Origin: Candidatus Hydrogenedentota bacterium
GTDB taxonomy: Bacteria; UBA8481; J006
Reading direction: 5' to 3'
Assembly: GCA_003697085.1 (NCBI GenBank)
Contig: RFFU01000084.1
Location: forward strand, 54,635-118,634
DNA: 64,000 bases
Shown: positions 18,497 to 27,856 of the stretch, in pieces
Numbering within the stretch: position 1 is the first letter of the stretch
How the letters are laid out: each line of letters starts with the position of its first letter
The notes under the pieces: generated by a model
Databases searched by the model: none
Told to the model about the DNA's origin: nothing
The model's input: the letters and a program-made list of their open reading frames with translations, nothing else
Position numbers and translations under genes: made by a program

Positions 18497-19839
18497 CAGC
18501 CCACGACCTCCTTCAACTTCGCCAGTGTTTGCTCCATCGTCGAGGGCTCTTCGACCCTCTGACGCAAGAAGGATTCGATCATCGGCATACGTTTCTTGGC
18601 TTCATCGATGACCGGATCCGCACCGTCCACATAGGCGCCGATCCGAATCAAATCCTCGGCATCGCGGTACGACGCGATCCATTCCTTGATCTTTCCTGCG
18701 GCTTCGATTTGCTCCGGAGAGACGATGTCGTTCATCAAACGCGAAATCGATTCGAGAACGTCGATCGCCGGGTAGTGATTCCGAGAGGCCAACGCGCGCG
18801 AAAGGACGATATGGCCGTCGAGGATTCCACGAACATTGTCGGCGACCGGTTCGTTCATATCGTCGGCATCGACGAGGACGGTGTAGAGGGCCGTGATCGT
18901 TCCGCGTTCGGAGGTTCCCGTTCGTTCGAGGAGCCGCGGAAGCGTTGAGAAGACGCTGGGGGGGAAACTGCGCAGTCCCGGAGGCTCCCCCGCGGCCAGC
19001 GCGACCTCGCGAAGCGCGCGGCAGTAGCGTGTCACGGAATCCATCAGAAAGAGGACATCCGCGCCCTGATCGCGGAAACTCTCCGCGATAGTCGTGGCGG
19101 TCATCGCGGAACGGATACGCACCAAGGGAGCCTTGTCGCTCGTTGCGACAACGACGACACTTTTCTTCAAACCGGCCTCACCGAGATCGCGTTCGATAAA
19201 ATCACGAACTTCCCGTCCCCGTTCTCCCACTAAGGCCACGACAACGACGTCGGCGGCGGTGTAACGGGCCATCATTCCCAACAACGTCGACTTTCCGACG
19301 CCGGAACCGGAGAAGATGCCGATTCTCTGTCCCTTGCCGACGGTAAGAAGACCGTCGATGGCGCGGACTCCGAGAGAAAGTGGTTTCGTGATTCGGGGAC
19401 GCATAACGGGATCGGGAGGGGAACGGAAGACGGAAGCCGAACGACGACAACGCAACGGACCGGCATTGTCCATCGGGGTTCCGAGGCCGTCGAGAACACG
19501 ACCGAGAAGTTCGGGGCCGACGGGAATCGTCACGGGACGTCCTGTAGCGAGGACGAGATCCCCCGGGCTAACGCCCCCCATCTCGCCCACCGGCATCAAA
19601 AGCGTCTTTCCGTCCCGGAAGCCGATCACCTCCGCGAGGCGGTACACCGCCCGAAAACCCTTTCCTTGACGGGAAAGTCGAACGAGACAGACGTCGCCAA
19701 CGGAAGCGGGGGGACCGGAAGATTCGATGACGAGGCCGGTCACGCGCGTAACCAGGCCACCGGGACGAACGAGGTCGACGCTTTCGAGTGTGTCGCGGAA
19801 TCGGCGGATCACTTTTTCCGCCACGGTGTTCGGATTCAT
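18496..19839 (-). CDS. fliI: flagellum-specific ATPase FliI
   Basis: GQRIGIFSGSGVGKSTLLGMMARYTAADVVVVALVGERGREVRDFIERDLG; start assigned to ATG 19839. Confidence 0.95.
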   Translation of the reverse strand: MNPNTVAEKVIRRFRDTLESVDLVRPGGLVTRVTGLVIESSGPPASVGDVCLVRLSRQGKGFRAVYRLAEVIGFRDGKTLLMPVGEMGGVSPGDLVLATGRPVTIPVGPELLGRVLDGLGTPMDNAGPLRCRRSASVFRSPPDPVMRPRITKPLSLGVRAIDGLLTVGKGQRIGIFSGSGVGKSTLLGMMARYTAADVVVVALVGERGREVRDFIERDLGEAGLKKSVVVVATSDKAPLVRIRSAMTATTIAESFRDQGADVLFLMDSVTRYCRALREVALAAGEPPGLRSFPPSVFSTLPRLLERTGTSERGTITALYTVLVDADDMNEPVADNVRGILDGHIVLSRALASRNHYPAIDVLESISRLMNDIVSPEQIEAAGKIKEWIASYRDAEDLIRIGAYVDGADPVIDEAKKRMPMIESFLRQRVEEPSTMEQTLAKLKEVVG

Positions 19840-20726
19840 TCGGCCCCCAAGACACGCGGGGCGGATTCGGGAGTCATTTCGGAGGCGTTGTTTTCTGCGG
19901 TCGTGTCCGAGAGATCGAACGGCACGGATTCCTCGACGACCGAACGCATCTCGCGGAGGCATTCCTCGATCTGGCTGCTGATTCTGGCATCGATCCGTCC
20001 GAAGTCGGTGTCGATCACAACGCCACCGCGGCTGACTCCCGTATCAGGAGAAATCTCAATCTCACTGACGCCTGTCACGAGGCGCAGGATTTCTTCCCGC
20101 ATTTCACCGGCGACAGCGAGATCGTCCGGATGGACGCGAACGAAGATCTTTTCCGTTCCCGTGATCTTTTCGACGGCGGAAAGCAGGGTTCTTTTGACCG
20201 TTTCCCGATCGATGTTTACCGGACGGCGAAGGATCTTTTCGAGGACGACCTGGATCAAATCGATCATACCCTCGGCGCCGGAAAGAAAGAAGGCACGGCG
20301 CTCCCGCCGTAGCCGTTGCGCGATCTTCTCGAGATGGACCAGAGTTCCTTTGACTTCTTCGAGCGCTTTTTTCCGAGCGGCGGCCTCCGCGGCCGCCTGT
20401 CCCGCCCGCCGGGCTTCTTCCGTAACCGCGGCGGCCTGCTCACGGGCACGCTTCACGATCGCTTCCGCCTCTTCCCGGGCGGCATTCAGGATTCCCCGTG
20501 CCTCCACCTCGGCGTTCTTCAAACGTTCCACGCGGATTCGTTCCGCCTCTTCCGCCCGCTCGGCGGCTCGGCGCGCCAATCGGTTCCGAATTTCCAACCG
20601 GCGGGCGTCCGCTTCCTCACGAAACCGGGGCGTAATCGCCTTGTGGAAGGTCAACTGAATCACTTCTCCGGATTCCGCAACGTTTTCCGCCCGGATGATT
20701 CGCGAAGAAGTCTCCTCGGGCATCAA
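19836..20726 (-). CDS. fliH: flagellar assembly protein FliH
   Basis: Ala/Glu/Arg-rich coiled coil then FVRVHPDDLAVAGEMREEI and GVVIDTDFGRIDARISSQIEECLREM; between fliG and fliI. Confidence 0.85.
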   Translation of the reverse strand: MMPEETSSRIIRAENVAESGEVIQLTFHKAITPRFREEADARRLEIRNRLARRAAERAEEAERIRVERLKNAEVEARGILNAAREEAEAIVKRAREQAAAVTEEARRAGQAAAEAAARKKALEEVKGTLVHLEKIAQRLRRERRAFFLSGAEGMIDLIQVVLEKILRRPVNIDRETVKRTLLSAVEKITGTEKIFVRVHPDDLAVAGEMREEILRLVTGVSEIEISPDTGVSRGGVVIDTDFGRIDARISSQIEECLREMRSVVEESVPFDLSDTTAENNASEMTPESAPRVLGAE

Positions 20727-21739
20727 ACCACCAGTTCTTCCTCGCCACCGCGGGCGATTACGATATCTCCCTGTTCTTCCAACTTCCTGATGATATTGAC
20801 GATTCTCTGTTGGGCATCCTCGACATCACGAAGCCGGACCGGCCCCATGAACTCCATATCCTCCCGCAGCATCGCAGCCGCGCGTTTCGACATATTGTTG
20901 AAGATCTTGTCCTTCACGGCGTCGTCCACCGCCTTCAAGGCCAACGCCAATTCCTTTGTGTCTACCTCCCGCATCACCTGCTGAATGTCACGGTCCGTCA
21001 AGAGCGTGATGTCCTCGAAGACGAACATGCGTTTCTTGATCTCCTCGGCCAGCTCGGGATCCTCCTCCTCCAGCGCCTCGATGATGGATTTCTCGGTCGT
21101 CCGGTCGACGAGGTTCAGCACCTCAACGATCGCATCGATTCCACCCGCGGAGGTGTATTCCTCGTTCACCAACGAACTCAACTTCCGCTCCAATACCCGC
21201 TCGATGTCCCGGATGATGTCCGGAGAAGTCCGATCCATTTCGGCGATCCGTTTCGCAACATTCGCCTGAAGTTCATCGGGGAGATGAACGAGAATCTGAG
21301 AACTCGTCTGCGGATTGAGGTAGGAAAGGATCAGAGCAATCGTCTGCGGATGTTCTCCCTGGATGAAGTTCAACAACTGGCTCGGATCGGCGTTGCGGAT
21401 GAAATCGAACGGCCGGACCTGAAGGCTGGTCGTGAGGCGATTGATGATGTCGATGGCCCGATCGGAACCGAGGGCCTTTTCCAGTATTTCACGAGCGTAC
21501 TCGATTCCGCCTTGGCTGATAAATTCCTGAGCGAGCATCATTTCCTGGAATTCAACCAAAATCGCGTCACGTTCCTGCGGATCAACACGGTCCACGCGAG
21601 CGATCTCGAGCGTCAACTGCTCGATCTCTTCGTCCCGAAGGTGCTTGAATATCTCGGCGGAGATTTCCTGACCCATACTGATGAGAAAGATCGCCGCCTT
21701 TCGTTTGCCGGTCAGCGATTGTGATTTCTGATGAACCAC
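20723..21739 (-). CDS. fliG: flagellar motor switch protein FliG
   Basis: LTGKRKAAIFLISMGQEISAEIFKHLRDEEIEQLTLEIA...EHPQTIALILSYL...FNNMSKRAAAMLREDMEFMGPVRLRDVEDAQQRIVNIIRKLEEQGDI. Confidence 0.97.
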   Translation of the reverse strand: MVHQKSQSLTGKRKAAIFLISMGQEISAEIFKHLRDEEIEQLTLEIARVDRVDPQERDAILVEFQEMMLAQEFISQGGIEYAREILEKALGSDRAIDIINRLTTSLQVRPFDFIRNADPSQLLNFIQGEHPQTIALILSYLNPQTSSQILVHLPDELQANVAKRIAEMDRTSPDIIRDIERVLERKLSSLVNEEYTSAGGIDAIVEVLNLVDRTTEKSIIEALEEEDPELAEEIKKRMFVFEDITLLTDRDIQQVMREVDTKELALALKAVDDAVKDKIFNNMSKRAAAMLREDMEFMGPVRLRDVEDAQQRIVNIIRKLEEQGDIVIARGGEEELVV

Positions 21740-21871
21740 TTGTTCTGGACCACCTCCTGAAACTCTCTTGCCTCTTTCCTTCTTACTTTCATTCTATCAC
21801 ACTCCGCACGTTTTCGCGGGACCCCGATTCGATAAGGTTTCGCTGTTCCGGTAAAGGACGCATTCGTCGTG

Positions 21872-23497
21872 TCACGCAGCCGCCGAGGTATCCTCGGCCA
21901 TCCAGGTCCGCAGGAGATCTGCCACGACTTGCGGCTTGGCGCGGGCCAAAGAAGCCGCGCGGCGCTGAATTTCCTGCCGCTCCTGCTCCTCCAACGAGAT
22001 CTCCGCGCCCAGCCCGGCCTCCGCCGCCGCCAGGGCCTTCTGTCGCTCCAACTCCCGCTGCCTCGCCAACTCCTCCTCCTTCAACCGGACGTGCCTCCTC
22101 CAGGCCAGATACAGCACGATCAAAAGGATCACGAGCGGCGCGGCCAAAAGGGAATAGATCATCATCTTCCGGCGGAAGGCTTCCTTCGCGCGCTTCGCAT
22201 CGAGATACGCGAATTCCTTCGTTCGATCCCACGGAATATTGCGCACTTCAACGAGGTCGTTTCGTTCCGGCGAGTTCCCCAAGGCCGATTTGACCAGAGC
22301 CTTGATGTGTTCCAGTTCCTGCTGCGATCGCGGGATGTATTCCCGTACGATCTTGCCCGAGGTGTCTTCTTTTTCTTTCCAGATTCCGTCCACGGCGACG
22401 GCGGCCGAGATGCGCTTTACATACGGCGACTGTATCCGCTCCGTCGTCGTCTTGTCCGAAAGGTAGTTCACGATCTTTTCGGAACGGGAATAGTCGATCG
22501 GCCCCGTTCTTCCGATCGCGTTGTAAACCGGCGGAGAATTCGACGAGACTCCGGGTTCCCCTCCCGGCCGGACACCCTCGCCCTTCAATTTTTCGTCTTC
22601 CGTCTGCTCCGACAACTTGTACTGTTCGAAACCGGGAACCGCGTACTTTTCCGCTTTTATTTGGACGTTGTCCCAGTCGAAATCGACGTTGACCGCAACC
22701 GTGAACTTGTCGTCTCCAAGGACCGGCCCCAGAACCTTGCGGATGTCCCGCTCCAATTGTCGCTCGGTCTCCAATTCGACGGCCATCTGCCGGGATTTCA
22801 ATTTTCCTTCCCCTTCGTCGTCCGGGATCAACGGCCGCATGAACTGGTCCGTCAGGGTGATGTTCTCTTCCGTAAGTCCCGGGAAGCCTCCGGCAATCAG
22901 GTTCCGGATCGCTCGAATCTGTTCGTTGTCCAACTTCATACCGGGCCGAAGCGTGAGCACAACGGAAGCCGTCTGGGGAATTTCGGTCTCGATGAAGATC
23001 GATTGGTTCTCGATAAACGGTACCGAGATACTGACATCCTCGACTTGCGAATAGGCTCGAATCATCCGTCGCATCTCGGATTTCAACGCCTCGAGCGTTT
23101 TGATCCGCTGTTCGTAGTCGGTCGTCGTGATGTCGAACTTTTCGAAGATGCTGAACCCCTTTTCCGCGTGTCCGAAGAGGCCCTTTTCCGCCAACGCGAG
23201 GTGAATTTCGTTTCGCTTCTTTGCATCCACCTCGATTGTCCGGCCCCCGTTCGATAAGCGGTAATCCTTTCCGGCCGTGTAGCCGCGTTTATCCAGTTCC
23301 GTCTTGATTTGCGCGGCTTCTTGGAGTTCGAAGGTTCCCAGTTCGACCCACACCGTCTTGCTGGCCATCATCAGGATTCCGGCGAAGAGAAGGATGGTGG
23401 CCCCGAGCAACACGCCGGAGGTTATCCGCTGTCCCGGAGTCAAACGCCCCCATAGTTCTCGGAAATAACCGAGTATGCGTTGAAAGAATTCGTTCAC
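21872..23497 (-). CDS. fliF: flagellar MS-ring protein FliF
   Basis: YTAGKDYRLSNGGRTIEVDAKKRNEIHLALAEKGLFG...TDYEQRIKTLEALKSEMRRMIRAYSQVEDVSISV; position upstream of fliG. Confidence 0.95.
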   Translation of the reverse strand: MNEFFQRILGYFRELWGRLTPGQRITSGVLLGATILLFAGILMMASKTVWVELGTFELQEAAQIKTELDKRGYTAGKDYRLSNGGRTIEVDAKKRNEIHLALAEKGLFGHAEKGFSIFEKFDITTTDYEQRIKTLEALKSEMRRMIRAYSQVEDVSISVPFIENQSIFIETEIPQTASVVLTLRPGMKLDNEQIRAIRNLIAGGFPGLTEENITLTDQFMRPLIPDDEGEGKLKSRQMAVELETERQLERDIRKVLGPVLGDDKFTVAVNVDFDWDNVQIKAEKYAVPGFEQYKLSEQTEDEKLKGEGVRPGGEPGVSSNSPPVYNAIGRTGPIDYSRSEKIVNYLSDKTTTERIQSPYVKRISAAVAVDGIWKEKEDTSGKIVREYIPRSQQELEHIKALVKSALGNSPERNDLVEVRNIPWDRTKEFAYLDAKRAKEAFRRKMMIYSLLAAPLVILLIVLYLAWRRHVRLKEEELARQRELERQKALAAAEAGLGAEISLEEQERQEIQRRAASLARAKPQVVADLLRTWMAEDTSAAA

Positions 23498-23745
23498 TAC
23501 CCCTACCGTTCCTTGCTACGTTCCAACCACGTTTCGAACTGCTTGCCCAGGAGATTTGGAATCCATGAATACTCGGATCCCTCTTCTCTTTCAATTCAAT
23601 AAATTTCTATACCTTTCCTTCCCCTTATTCAACCGCGGGAAAAGAGGGAATCCAACCTGTGGATATCCAGTGGATAAAAGGTGTCATTCTTCCATTTTGT
23701 CAATTTCGGCGCAGAAATGCGGAGGTAGTGGTCGGCGATATCGAA

Positions 23746-24936
23746 TCAGTCTTCCGGAGGGGAGCCGGAGGGAGCCATTTTCACGATTCGGGGATGGAAT
23801 ATTCCGCGGATCCTCACGAGATCCTTCTGTTCTTCCATAACGTTTACGATGTTCTTATAAGCCATAGGCACTTCGTCGAGGCCGGCGCTGATCAATTCCA
23901 CTCCTGCATCTTCAAGAATCTTTTTCACTTTGCTCCAGGAGAAATTCTTCTTCGCTTCTTTTCGGCTCAATATTCGGCCGGCGCCATGCGCGGCTGATCG
24001 GAGGGAGCGTGGTTCTCCCATTCCTTCGACAAGAAAAGCGGGAGACGCCATCGTTCCCGGAATGATTCCCAGTTGTCCTTTTCCCGCCGGAGTGGCTCCT
24101 TTCCGGTGGACGATCACATTTCTTCCGTCGTGCCTTTCCTTCCAGGCGAAGTTATGGTGGTTTTCGATTGAAATAAGGATTTCGGCTCCAAGCGCATGCG
24201 CGATGGCGGTATGAATCAGTTCGTGATTCGCGGAGGCGTAACGTCCCATTAATTCCATCGCGATCCAATATTCCTTGCCCTCGGCGGAATCCAGTTCGAG
24301 CCACGCCAAATTTCGCAATTCGGGCGGCAGATCTTTCCGCCGTTCCTTTGCTCGGCGGCTATAGTATTGAGCAACCGCGTGTCCGGGCCCACGACTACCG
24401 CTATGGCTTAGCAAGGCCAGGTACCGTCCTGCCTCCGTGTCGCGCAATTTTTCCTCCAATTCCAGAATTCCGAATTCCACGAAGTGATTTCCGCTCCCAC
24501 TCGTTCCCAGTTGTGCGTAGGCCTTATCCTTGATTTCGCGGGTTATTTTGGAAAAGTTCCAATCCTCATCCATTACCGGATGAGATCGGCGTTTTCGGAA
24601 GGCAGCGCCGATCCCGAAGCGTGTTTCTCTTTGAAGGGCATCCTTGAGGCGATCTGAGTATGTTTCGAAGGAAGAAATGGGGAGATCGAGGAGGCTGAGT
24701 TTCATACGACAAGCGATATCGACGCCGACGGCGTAGGGAATCACGGAGTCGCGTGTGGCCAGGACGCCGCCGATCGGTAACCCGTAACCGACGTGCGCAT
24801 CGGGCATCAAGGCGGCCCGGACGGCGACCGGAAGCCGGCAGGCTTGGTCGATTTGCTTTTGTGCCTCCGGAGGAATCTGTTTTCCCCAGACCGCGCAAGG
24901 CACCGGTGTGTCCCGCAATGATGTTTTTCTTTTCAT
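23746..24936 (-). CDS. rtcB: RtcB family RNA-splicing ligase
   Basis: LMPDAHVGYGLPIGGVLATRDSVIPYAVGVDIACRM; GSGNHFVEFG; SHSGSRGPGHAVAQYY; ENHHNFAWKE. Confidence 0.95.
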   Translation of the reverse strand: MKRKTSLRDTPVPCAVWGKQIPPEAQKQIDQACRLPVAVRAALMPDAHVGYGLPIGGVLATRDSVIPYAVGVDIACRMKLSLLDLPISSFETYSDRLKDALQRETRFGIGAAFRKRRSHPVMDEDWNFSKITREIKDKAYAQLGTSGSGNHFVEFGILELEEKLRDTEAGRYLALLSHSGSRGPGHAVAQYYSRRAKERRKDLPPELRNLAWLELDSAEGKEYWIAMELMGRYASANHELIHTAIAHALGAEILISIENHHNFAWKERHDGRNVIVHRKGATPAGKGQLGIIPGTMASPAFLVEGMGEPRSLRSAAHGAGRILSRKEAKKNFSWSKVKKILEDAGVELISAGLDEVPMAYKNIVNVMEEQKDLVRIRGIFHPRIVKMAPSGSPPED

Positions 24937-25082
24937 AACTCAAGGACTCGATTCTACACGACCGGACGGAAAATGTTACCGTCGAATAGAGAGACACTCG
25001 TTGTCCATCGAAGAACGACGGATATTGTAGCAGTACCGCAATGTTAGCGGGAAGATGGAACGAGCGGTTGAGGATGGAGGTT

Positions 25083-25448
25083 CTATCTCATCGTCGTAAG
25101 GTTTTGATAAGCGCGGACGGCCAGGTTGCGGACTTGAACCGCGGTTTCGATCGCCAGATCAGCCTTGGCTCCCGCGATCATCACCTCATGCAAGTTTTCG
25201 ACCTTTCCCGCAGCGAAGTCTCGAGCCATACGTTCCGAGGTCTGAGTAACATCGATCAAGGATTCCAGTTTTTCACCAAGGATTTTGCCGAATTCCTGGA
25301 CAAGTTCCGCGCCCGGTTTTGGCGGCGCGGACGCAACCGATCGAACCCGCCGGCTCGTTTTCCGAAACGTTTCCGCCTTGGGAACGAGATCAAAGAGGTC
25401 TAATTTCGTTTCAATCATTGTCCACCCAGTCTCAAGGTATCCTGCCAC
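25083..25448 (-). CDS. fliE: flagellar hook-basal body protein FliE
   Basis: FAAGKVENLHEVMIAGAKADLAIETAVQVRNLAVRAYQNLTTMR. Confidence 0.9.
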   Translation of the reverse strand: MAGYLETGWTMIETKLDLFDLVPKAETFRKTSRRVRSVASAPPKPGAELVQEFGKILGEKLESLIDVTQTSERMARDFAAGKVENLHEVMIAGAKADLAIETAVQVRNLAVRAYQNLTTMR

Positions 25449-25885
25449 ATCTGACGGAAATCCCGGATCGTCGTCACGTTCGCCTCGTAGGCCCGTGATG
25501 CATCTATCATATCCACCATTTCAACGACGATGTCAACATCGGGATATTCAACATATCCTTCGGCATTCGCATCCGGGTGGTTCGGTTCATAGCGAAGATA
25601 TTTGTAGGGAACCGGCCCGTCATTCTCAATAATCTTGGTGATTCGCACGCCGGTTCCCGGTTTATCGAAGAGATTACGATCGGACCCCTCGACCAGCGGA
25701 ATCTGAAAACGGATGGGATTTTCCCGCGGCTCGAAGATAACCCGTTGCCGTCGGTAGGGCCCGGGCTTTCCGTCACCTCGTCTCGTCGTGTCCGCATTGG
25801 CGATGTTGTTTGCAATTACATCGAGGCGGGTCCGTTGCGCACTCAAACCCGAAGCCGCTGTGTAAAGCGAAAGGAAGGCGCCCAT
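25415..25885 (-). CDS. flgC: flagellar basal-body rod protein FlgC
   Basis: LYTAASGLSAQRTRLDVIANNIANADTT...YVEYPDVDIVVEMVDMIDASRAYEANVTTI. Confidence 0.95.
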   Translation of the reverse strand: MGAFLSLYTAASGLSAQRTRLDVIANNIANADTTRRGDGKPGPYRRQRVIFEPRENPIRFQIPLVEGSDRNLFDKPGTGVRITKIIENDGPVPYKYLRYEPNHPDANAEGYVEYPDVDIVVEMVDMIDASRAYEANVTTIRDFRQMWQDTLRLGGQ

Positions 25886-25919
25886 CAGTGAATCTTCCTC
25901 CCCTCCTTTACTCTCTTCG

Positions 25920-26342
25920 TCACAACGTCGGCGTCCGCGTGACGATATTGCGCAAATTCCGCATCGTGTCGGACATACGGTTCACCAGCACCTGATAATA
26001 CAGCGTGTTTTCCGCCAGCCGTGACATCTCCACTTCCGGATCGACGTTATTTTTATCATTACGAGACCAGGTATCGAGTTCCGCGAAGACCTTTGGTTTG
26101 ACCCTCAAGGGATCGTGGGGCGGCTGGGTTTCGAAATGCCGGTCCGATGTACGTTGCATCTCGATCCTGGGGGATTCATCGAGGGCCCGTTGGAGTTCGT
26201 ACTGAAAGGATACGTCTGATCGTTTGAAGCCGGGTGTATCGATATTGGCAATGTTATCCGCCAGAACCTCATGCCGCAGCATCGCATATCCCATTGCGTT
26301 GCCCAGAATTCCGATGTTGTCATAGGAACGGACTCGTGCCAT
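25920..26342 (-). CDS. flgB: flagellar basal-body rod protein FlgB
   Basis: MGYAMLRHEVLADNIANIDTPGFKRSDVSF...NNVDPEVEMSRLAENTLYYQVLVNRMS. Confidence 0.95.
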   Translation of the reverse strand: MARVRSYDNIGILGNAMGYAMLRHEVLADNIANIDTPGFKRSDVSFQYELQRALDESPRIEMQRTSDRHFETQPPHDPLRVKPKVFAELDTWSRNDKNNVDPEVEMSRLAENTLYYQVLVNRMSDTMRNLRNIVTRTPTL

Positions 26343-26431
26343 AACATTATCAGAAATCGGCTGGAAGCAGAGGGGGCTTGAGTAGAAAGATCGATATTTT
26401 TCTCGATTTTTCTGGAAGAAAGGAGCCGGGA

Positions 26432-26815
26432 ATGCCCGAGACGGAAATTCGGATCGTGTTGACGACGGTGGGGAGTCCGGAGGAAGCGGCGGTGCTGGCG
26501 CGGAAACTCCGAGGAGAGAATCTTGCGGCGTGCGTCACGATTCTCCCCGGAGCCCGATCATTCTATTTTTGGGATGGCGAGGAATGCGACGATACCGAAA
26601 CGATCTTGCTCATCAAGACCTCGCGTTCGGTTTTATCGAAGCTGATGAAACGGCTTCCCTTGCTTCATCCCTATGACACTCCTGAGGTAATTGTGATAGC
26701 TCCGGAAGCGGTAGGAAAAAGATATTGTCGTTGGATACTCAATACTCTTTCAAGCCGCGAAAAGATAGGGAGCATCTTTTTAAAAGCCGAAGAGAAACAA
26801 AGCAAGAAAACGTGA
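26432..26815 (+). CDS. cutA: CutA1-type divalent ion tolerance protein
   Basis: IRIVLTTVGSPEEAAVLARKLRGENLAACVTILPGARSFYFWDGE...LHPYDTPEVIVI; start at ATG 26432 preceded by AAGGAG. Confidence 0.9.
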   Translation: MPETEIRIVLTTVGSPEEAAVLARKLRGENLAACVTILPGARSFYFWDGEECDDTETILLIKTSRSVLSKLMKRLPLLHPYDTPEVIVIAPEAVGKRYCRWILNTLSSREKIGSIFLKAEEKQSKKT

Positions 26816-26974
26816 TGACGGTTTTGTGTGATACCTTCTTTTGACGTTTTCGTTTCTCGTGTGAGGTTTTCCGTTTAGCGGGCCGTCGGCGAAGGACGGC
26901 AGAAAAAATCTCTTCTATCTTCTTTTTCTTTTGCCTTTCTTGTTCCGCCGTTTTCCTTTACCTTTCCTGCGGTT

Positions 26975-27856
26975 ATGTCTTTTCCGCTTGTCAATGCGCA
27001 TACCCACTCCGAATGGAACGCGTCCAAGAATCTCGGTTACGGTGATGGTATGATTCCGTGGATCCGCCGTGTCCTTTCCTATCAGTCTCGCGATCAAGAG
27101 CCGGCTTCTCCGGAAACGACGATCTCGACGATGGCGAAACAAGGCATCACACACCTCGCCGATCACACGGCGAATTCCCGAAGGCCAATTCCATCATCGA
27201 TCAGAATTCTTCGGTACAGGGAATTTCTTCGCGATCAGCTCCCCGAAGGCTTCTCATCCCTTTCCGGCGACGAGGGGCTTGCTCCTCATTCCCTCCACAC
27301 CGTCTTCCCATCGGTTTGGGAAACACTTTCCGGGCTTCCAGAAGATGTTCCTCTTTCCGTTCATGCCGGGGAATCGAAGGAGGAGAGGGAACTTTTCGAG
27401 ACCGGTTCCGGGCCGCTCGCTGAACTACTGCTCGAGCGAAACTATCCTTCGGACCAGATCACGTTTCTCAAAGGGAGGACGCCTTGTTCGATTCTGAATC
27501 AGTACGGTCTTCTTCGGCCGACCACGCTGATCGTTCACGGAATGCATCTTTTCGAACGAGACTATCATCTGATCGCCGAATCAGGAGCTACGCTCTGCCT
27601 CTGCCCGCTTTCCAACCGCTCGATCGGAACGGCTTTCGGTTCCGGCTCCGCATCAAGACGTCACACAGTGGAACGCCTACGTCTCATCGACCGTCTCGAT
27701 CTCTCTTTGGCTGTCGGAACGGATTCGTTGCTTTCTTCTCCCTCTCTTTCCCTTGCCGCCAACGGGGAGTTACTTTTGGAATTCGGTTTGGATCGTGAAA
27801 AGCTCGAACGGGCCTTCAGAAATGTTTCCTTTTTTCCCTCGGCCGAAATCGAATAG
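26975..27856 (+). CDS. amidohydrolase family protein (cytosine deaminase/aminofutalosine deaminase-like)
   Basis: LVNAHTHSEWNA metal-binding motif; VHAGES; IVHGMHL; LCPLSNRSIG; LAVGTDSLLSSPSLSL. Confidence 0.8.
   Translation: MSFPLVNAHTHSEWNASKNLGYGDGMIPWIRRVLSYQSRDQEPASPETTISTMAKQGITHLADHTANSRRPIPSSIRILRYREFLRDQLPEGFSSLSGDEGLAPHSLHTVFPSVWETLSGLPEDVPLSVHAGESKEERELFETGSGPLAELLLERNYPSDQITFLKGRTPCSILNQYGLLRPTTLIVHGMHLFERDYHLIAESGATLCLCPLSNRSIGTAFGSGSASRRHTVERLRLIDRLDLSLAVGTDSLLSSPSLSLAANGELLLEFGLDREKLERAFRNVSFFPSAEIE

Noticed and set aside
17656-18948. Plus-strand 430-aa ORF
   Set aside because: Antisense to SLT, fliJ and fliI genes; low-complexity Pro/Arg/Ser content.
20810-23257. Long plus-strand ORFs (20810..21724, 21869..23257)
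   Set aside because: Antisense to clear fliG and fliF genes; typical GC-rich shadow ORFs.
26850-26915. Hairpin GCCGTC-GGCGAAG-GACGGC as terminator
   Set aside because: No U-tract follows the stem in the expected place on either strand (A-run after it on +, T-run before it on -).
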